Positions 59,346 through 64,000 of a DNA stretch of 64,000 nucleotides are shown here, piece after piece (the first letter of the stretch is position 1; each line of letters starts with the position of its first letter). The notes under the pieces were generated by a model. It ran no database searches. It worked only from the letters and a program-made list of their open reading frames with translations, and was not told the origin of the DNA. Source of the stretch: Tanypteryx hageni (taxonomy: Eukaryota > Arthropoda > Insecta > Odonata > Petaluridae); NCBI GenBank assembly GCA_028673005.1, contig CM054113.1, positions 206,451,504 through 206,515,503 on the forward strand. The letters are read 5' to 3'. The translations under genes were made by a program, and so were the position numbers.

Positions 59346-59639
59346 TAAATGTAAAATAGTAGTGGAGTAAAAGTTGTAGAAAATTTAATTTTCTACAATT
59401 TTCGTTCGAAACATTTTCCCATATAATGCATTGTTGAAGAGATATTTTAAAAACTAAATATTGTAGCTACCACAACCACACCACCTACCTGCGATTATTG
59501 AAAACGCTTTACGCTCCTTTTTATTTTCTTAATTGTTTGAGTTTCGGGGCTATATCCAATATCAGAAGGCTATGGTTTGAGTTTATTTCTGTTCTCTGTA
59601 AAGTCTTTAAATTTTTCTTGCACTTCCTTAAAATATTTA
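59346..59639 (+). repeat. Dispersed repeat family, copy split by a LINE (left part)
   Basis: A third adjacent copy: TGATAAATGTAAAATAGTAG, later TCAGAAGGCTATGGTTTGAG and TTCCTTAAAATATTTATTAT. Its end is separated by the LINE insertion and resumes at 60629 (CATATTTGGAATTGTTAGAA to GGTGGCCACATCAGATTTTT at about 60705). Confidence 0.78.
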
Positions 59640-60628
59640 TTATTTATTTATTTATTTATTTAATTAAAAATTTCACATACAGCATTCGCCATTTTAGAGT
59701 GAAATATATAACATCATGAGTATAAATAAAGGCGAATAAAAAACAGAATAATAATAATAATAAGAATACAACACAAAAGAGAAAAGGGAAAATAACACTG
59801 CGGATAGAGCACAAAGAAATTAGAGGTGAGAATGAGGTAAATGAGCTCTAGAACCTTTGATAAATGATTTACAGGAAAGGATAAACGGATCTATGTGGGA
59901 AGGTAGATAATTAAATAGGGTAGGAAGACGGAAAAAAAGAGAGCGCCTAATAATAGATAACCTTGTGGTTGGAATGTGGAGTAAATCCATAGAGCGTGTT
60001 GTTCTAGAGGGTACTCGTAAACCGAAAGAGGCCAAGAGTTCTGGACTGTCTATATTAGAGTTTAAAATGTTATAACATAAGGAGAGGTCAGATTTTTGTC
60101 GAGATACCGAAAATTGGTCTAGGGACAAGGCCGTTAGGATGGCTTCCTTAGAGGAAGTCCGGAGAGAGGGTATACGATATTTAACTATTCTAACAAAGAA
60201 ATTTAGTACGCAATCAAGAGAAGAAAGATTAGAGGCTGCAGCCATAGACCAAATAGGGGAAGCATAATTCACAACTGGGAAGACTAATGTGGAAAAGTTT
60301 AATTTAAGGGAAGCTGCATCCTTTATGTCCGTAAATCTGTATAATATTCCTAGTAGGGACATAGCTTTGCGTTTTGTTGCAGTTATGTGTGCTGTGAAGT
60401 TTAACTTATTATCAATTAATACCCCTAGGTCCTTCTGAAGAATGGTTCTGGGTAATAAAATAGAGTCAATTGTGTAGTTAAATTCTAGAGGATTTTTGCG
60501 AAGAGTTACGGTCATTACGGTGGATTTGTTTGGGTTTAATCGAAGAGAAGAATCAGAACACCAGTTGGTTACGATGTTGAGTGCCTGTTGAAGTATTAAG
60601 CTTATTATTATTATTATTATTATTATCA
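59640..60628 (-). mobile_element. Non-LTR retrotransposon 3' part (Jockey-like RT C-terminus)
   Basis: A continuous minus-strand frame of about 260 codons (60629-59820) covers the region after the RT catalytic centre: NIVTNWCSDSSLRLNPNKST, DLGVLIDNKLNFTAHITATK, FPVVNYASPIWSMAAASNLS, SLFFRLPTLFNYLPSHID. The 3' UTR ends in an (AAATA)n tail, seen as TTTATTTATTTATTT at 59640-59670. The 5' junction is an ATT microsatellite read as poly-Ile. It is 5' truncated but has no internal stop, so it is the youngest LINE here. It splits a copy of the dispersed repeat, giving a clean insertion site. Confidence 0.85.
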
Positions 60629-60715
60629 TTTAACATATTTGGAATTGTTAGAAACATTACAGGTATGGAGAAAGTTATATGGTGGCCACATCAGATTTTT
60701 TTGGAATATTGTTAA
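60629..60715 (+). repeat. Dispersed repeat family, right part of split copy
   Basis: CATATTTGGAATTGTTAGAA through ATGGAGAAAGTTATATGGTG and CCACATCAGATTTTTTTGG completes the copy broken by the LINE at 59640-60628. Confidence 0.8.
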
Positions 60716-60829
60716 ACATTAACTGCTGGTTGTGCTGGATACATGGATACGTACAAAAAGAATATTACCGATTTATTCTCGATAATATTTTACTAACTAT
60801 TCAACTTACATCCCAAGGGCATCTGCTGG

Positions 60830-61695
60830 AATGTTTTCGGGGGAGGGGGAGGATAGGCAAGCTCCCACAGTCGGGTTTGGTGGGCTTAATATATTAGTAG
60901 TTTGTTTCAAACATGTTGGGCACCCGATCGAAGGTCCAACAGTCGAAGGGCCAACGGCCAAAGGGCCGAATACCATGGAGTAGAGATTAAGGGCCGACAG
61001 CATCAATTTGCAAAAATAGACAAACCATCAACTTAATTAAACAGACGTATACATTGGTTATAAGATATGTATACCTATCAGGATATAACTAACAAAAATG
61101 TATTGAAATTAAAAATATGGCCCTATTAATATAATATTTTATAATATGGGTTGGGTTGAATTTGGTCGGGTCATGCTTACTTACACAAATTCCAAATAAT
61201 GTTTTATAAAACTTTAAAGTATAAATAATTTAATTGAAAATAATTTTAGTTTGTAAGAGAAAATTATCTAGATCACTAAAAAGGAACTTTGAGGTGATTA
61301 GATAAAGAGAGAAAAAATATTATGACTATTTACTAAAATTAATTAATTTCTTATTCCTATAAATATTGTAATTAAAATAATATAAGAAGTAAGTGAAGAG
61401 CATAGTAAATATTTTGGTTTTTCGTATTGCCGTCCCTTTAGTTCTTTCAGCCTTACAATATTGTTGGCCTATTGGTCTTGTCAGCCATGTGACCCTTGTC
61501 AGCCCTTTGGTCATTTCGGCTCTTCGGCATACTTTGTCCCTTCGACCTTGACCCATCATATTGCAGAGGGCCCCCACCTGCTTGCCTGACCTCAGAAAAA
61601 TGACCGCGTTAATCTCCTGACCTAACCAGACATCAATGGTCCTTGACACAGGTCTGATCTAGAGGGTGGCAACTGCCCCTCCTTACCTCCCACCT
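60830..61695. mobile_element. Possible fold-back element with G-rich ends
   Basis: GGGGGAGGGGGAGGATAGGC near 60840 is approximately inverted by GCCCCTCCTTACCTCCCACC near 61672. Inside, CGAAGGGCCAACGGCCAAAG (60938) is approximately inverted at 61440-61560 (CCTTTGGTCATTTCGGC...). The match is imperfect and no target duplication was confirmed. Confidence 0.4.
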
Positions 61696-62578
61696 TCCCC
61701 AGCATACACCCATGTTACATCCATTAATATTTCAAAATTTCTAAATCAATTAATAAGAACTTAATAATCATTAAATATGCTTAAGCTGAGTGATAATCAA
61801 GTCTCTTCACAAACGTCAAAGTAATACAGAAATTAATGATGGAGTTATTGAGTTCCCTTCATTTACCACAACAGAATACAATTAGTATTAACTAATCTCT
61901 TATATAATACAATTACAGCATTGAAATGATAAACAAGCAGAATTATCATCACTAAAACACACATAAAAGAACTTGGAAAATTCAAATAAACAGAAACTAA
62001 TACCATTTTAGCATACCAATCATCAAGGGATTCTTAGGAAAATGCCTTGGTTGAAAGAAAATTCTTCCCTCTGATGACATGTATTATAACAATACATAAA
62101 ATGTATTGCACTAAGTTTGCTAATTTAATTTCCATACATTGACTGCTATGTTGAAAATTACCAGTCATACAAAGAAGAGACACACAACAAAACACCAATT
62201 TCATTCCTCCTCAATTTCTTTGTAGTTATTATTACAGGAAATCCAAACAATTTTAAGCCTTGCAAATGATAGGTTTTCTCTAAAATTTTACAGGTGAACT
62301 TTATAGATAAAAGCTAGGCATGACAGTTCTAGCTAGATGGAAATAGTAAGTGTTTCAATGTGGTTTTAGTTCACAGATAGAAATGAAAAGTCATTAGGAG
62401 TAAAGATGGGAATATTGATGAATGGCCATCAAGTTGTACTTTGTTCTTGCTATATTTATTTTAAAGTTAAATTCACAAGTTGGACAAAAAGAACTCTTTG
62501 CGGAACCTTGCTAATGAATATTGTAAAATTTCTCCACTTTTCAAACATATATTTAAGTTATGTATTATGTGACCGAGG
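61696..62578. other. AT-rich, no gene recognised
   Basis: About 880 bp with no recognised feature. Confidence 0.45.
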
Positions 62579-62837
62579 CAGGGGTGGATCCAGAAACTTC
62601 CCAAGGGGGGGGGCAATCGCCCCAATTGCCCCCCCCCCCTCTTGATTCCGCCTCTGCCGATGACCATACATTTTGAAAATCCCTATCCCCATCAGAACCT
62701 TTATTTTCCTTGTCATACAGACTTAATCTTTGGTGTAGAAACAAGGAATGTTGCGCGGAATGAATTTAAGAATGTACCCAGTGGAGGGCAATGGTGTCGT
62801 CCAAGGGGAGGGCGATCACCCCTTGGATCCGCCACTG
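62579..62837. mobile_element. hAT-like terminal fragments, fold-back
   Basis: CAGGGGTGGATCCAGAAAC starts at 62579. TTGATTCCGCCTCTG ends a 78-bp near-palindrome at 62656, with GGGGGCAATCGCCCCAATTG at its centre. A second end CTTGGATCCGCCACTG finishes at 62837. All are hAT-type termini, but no 8-bp duplication matches across either pair. Confidence 0.5.
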
Positions 62838-62989
62838 CTAAATATATAAATTCCCTTTTAAAGATAAATTCCACGGAATAATTTTTAAAATAAAAATTCT
62901 TTTATCAGACATTTATTGTTGCATTTTTAGTTTTTTGAATTCTAATATAGAGAAAATAAACAATAAAAACTTCGTAAGGTATCACTTAC

Positions 62990-63186
62990 AGATAATTGTA
63001 GAATTCTTCCGCTGCATGTTCGTCTCCAAAGAAGTAATAATCACTCTTGAAGTGATGGTATTTCGAATACTTGTAAAACTGCTGCTGTAATGCTAAATTG
63101 TGGGACACGATAAAACGCAAAACCTGATTGTCTGTACCAACTATATACTTCTGTGACACTTGCAACTTATAGCACTTCTCCGGCAA
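62990..63186 (-). CDS. Candidate exon starting at the inner edge of the right arm
   Basis: A minus-strand frame of 65 codons, EKCYKLQVSQKYIVGTDN, then VLRFIVSHNLALQQQFYKYS and FGDEHAAEEFYNYL, ends at a consensus donor (CT|GTAAGTGAT, GT at 62989-62988). Its first part lies in the inverted-repeat arm. The matching part of the left arm reads EKSYKLQVSQKYI but has an in-frame TAG before it and a stop after it. No ATG starts the frame (the first codon is TTG), so it may begin in an earlier exon or be chance. A possible next acceptor CTATATTAG is at about 62943. No family recognised. Confidence 0.35.
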
Positions 63187-64000
63187 ACTATCACACGCGC
63201 TAGCGAATCACTGAATGAATGATCTTAAAACGCTCATAAGCTCTTGAAAACAATGACGGGAAAATCCAAGACAGAGAAAGGTCCCTTGTAAAGGATTTTG
63301 GAAGATGGAAGAGCTCAGAAGTGGGGAAGCACTCTAAGCAAACGGGTGGGGGGGAGAGGGGCGGGGGTTAATTCCAAAATGTGTATTTAGAAATATCATT
63401 GTAGTCCTTTTGGATAAACCCAAGAAGAGATATCTAAAAAGCTTCTTAAATTATAGCCATTCGTAAGAACAAAACGAACCGACACCAGTGAATGAGGGTG
63501 GAAGGAGAACCAAGGCATAAACCGATGGCTTTGTTTCATCCTTTTACCGGCACCTAGCCAATAGCATAGGTCGTTGACATGGCCATCGCCCCTACTCGCG
63601 GTTCGAAAGATTCATATGATACTATCTTTACTGCACCCGGTGCGAGGGTTCTCCAAAAGGCTACGCTCCTGGAGTGTGCACATTGAGCTCATTCGAAGGC
63701 AATGTCCCACGTGGGTAGGTTCCTTCCCCTTCACTTGCCATTCGTTGAAAATCCTGGGAATCCCATTCTCCTCCCCACCACCCCAATTAGCAAGTTTCAG
63801 CACCGCCCAGGGTGACACTATCTCCAACAGACCCTTTTTGCTAGGACAATACGTCGGCAGCGACATAAAGACAAGAAGAATGGGAAATTTCGAAGAAGAA
63901 TCGAGATTCAATAACCTAAGCCTACTGAAAAAACCATCCTGCCCCCTGACAGCCTGCTTATTCTCTTGTCCCAGAGAGTACCCAAGGGGGGGGGGGCGAT
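63142..64000. repeat. Right arm of the large inverted repeat (runs off the window)
   Basis: Reverse complement of 44463-45314. The arm ends at the window edge in a G-run and GCGAT, matching ATCGC plus the C-run at the left arm's outer edge. It keeps about 30 bp (AATCTTTCGAACCGCGAGTA and following, on the complement) that the left arm lacks. The outer boundary cannot be seen here. Confidence 0.93.

Noticed and set aside
62579..62837. Two complete mini-hATs sharing this interval
   Set aside because: Neither the 62579-62656 nor the 62579-62837 pairing has matching 8-bp flanks.
44463..64000. Polinton/Maverick identity for the inverted-repeat block
   Set aside because: No protein-primed polymerase B, packaging ATPase, protease or capsid frames are visible between the arms. 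The integrase inside belongs to a Gypsy element with adjoining gag, RT and RNase H.

Overview
This is a window of animal nuclear DNA, AT-rich and made almost entirely of transposable-element remains. There are no operons, Shine-Dalgarno sites or phage modules. The mix of families fits an arthropod: hAT of the ZBED/SCAND3 and ZMYM1 types, pogo/Tigger/jerky, piggyBac, RTE and Jockey/CR1-like LINEs, Penelope-like, Gypsy, and a Merlin-like fragment. The species cannot be read from the sequence. The short introns of the one complete gene (76-221 bp) are compatible with an insect or another compact-intron arthropod, but this is inference.

Host genes are few. A terminal coding exon lies on + at 5212-5452. 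The best host gene is a five-exon gene on - (25408-26732) whose splice phases all close to give an uninterrupted 263-residue protein of unknown function. Isolated candidate exons lie on - at 33161-33240, 33861-34121 and 62990-63186.

Layout. 0.9-3.6 kb: hAT (ZBED type) fragments, one cut by a LINE. 6.2 kb: a hAT MITE. 8.6-11.0 kb: a ZMYM1-like hAT with a fold-back MITE inside it and a pogo element next to it. 14-15 kb: a dispersed repeat that returns at 58-60 kb. 15.0-17.8 kb: piggyBac joined to an FP-type ORF1 fragment. 17.9-19.0 kb: minisatellites. 19.1-21.7 kb: a jerky-like transposon split by a Penelope-like element that carries a hammerhead-like motif. 21.75-25.0 kb: a nearly full RTE LINE. 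25.4-26.7 kb: the five-exon gene. 28.4-31.0 kb: LINE, Merlin-like and hAT fragments and a 659-bp MITE. 32.3-32.8 kb: a nearly perfect palindrome with two divergent tRNA-like genes and 12-bp target duplications. 36.6-44.4 kb: mariner-like, pogo, Tigger and hAT elements, some nested.

From 44463 to the window end, two arms of about 855 bp in opposite orientation enclose about 17.8 kb. Inside are a DDE transposase gene of a family I cannot assign, a Gypsy gag-pol lacking a 5' LTR, a hAT element with a perfect 8-bp target duplication, several copies of the 14-kb repeat, and a LINE. This inverted-repeat block is the strongest candidate for a large undescribed mobile unit. Because the right arm runs off the window, its outer boundary and any target duplication cannot be seen.

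The elements do not work together as a pathway. The window records successive insertions, and the nesting gives relative ages: jerky is older than Penelope, Tigger is older than its 234-bp MITE, and the hAT at 43.1 kb is older than the pogo element inside it.
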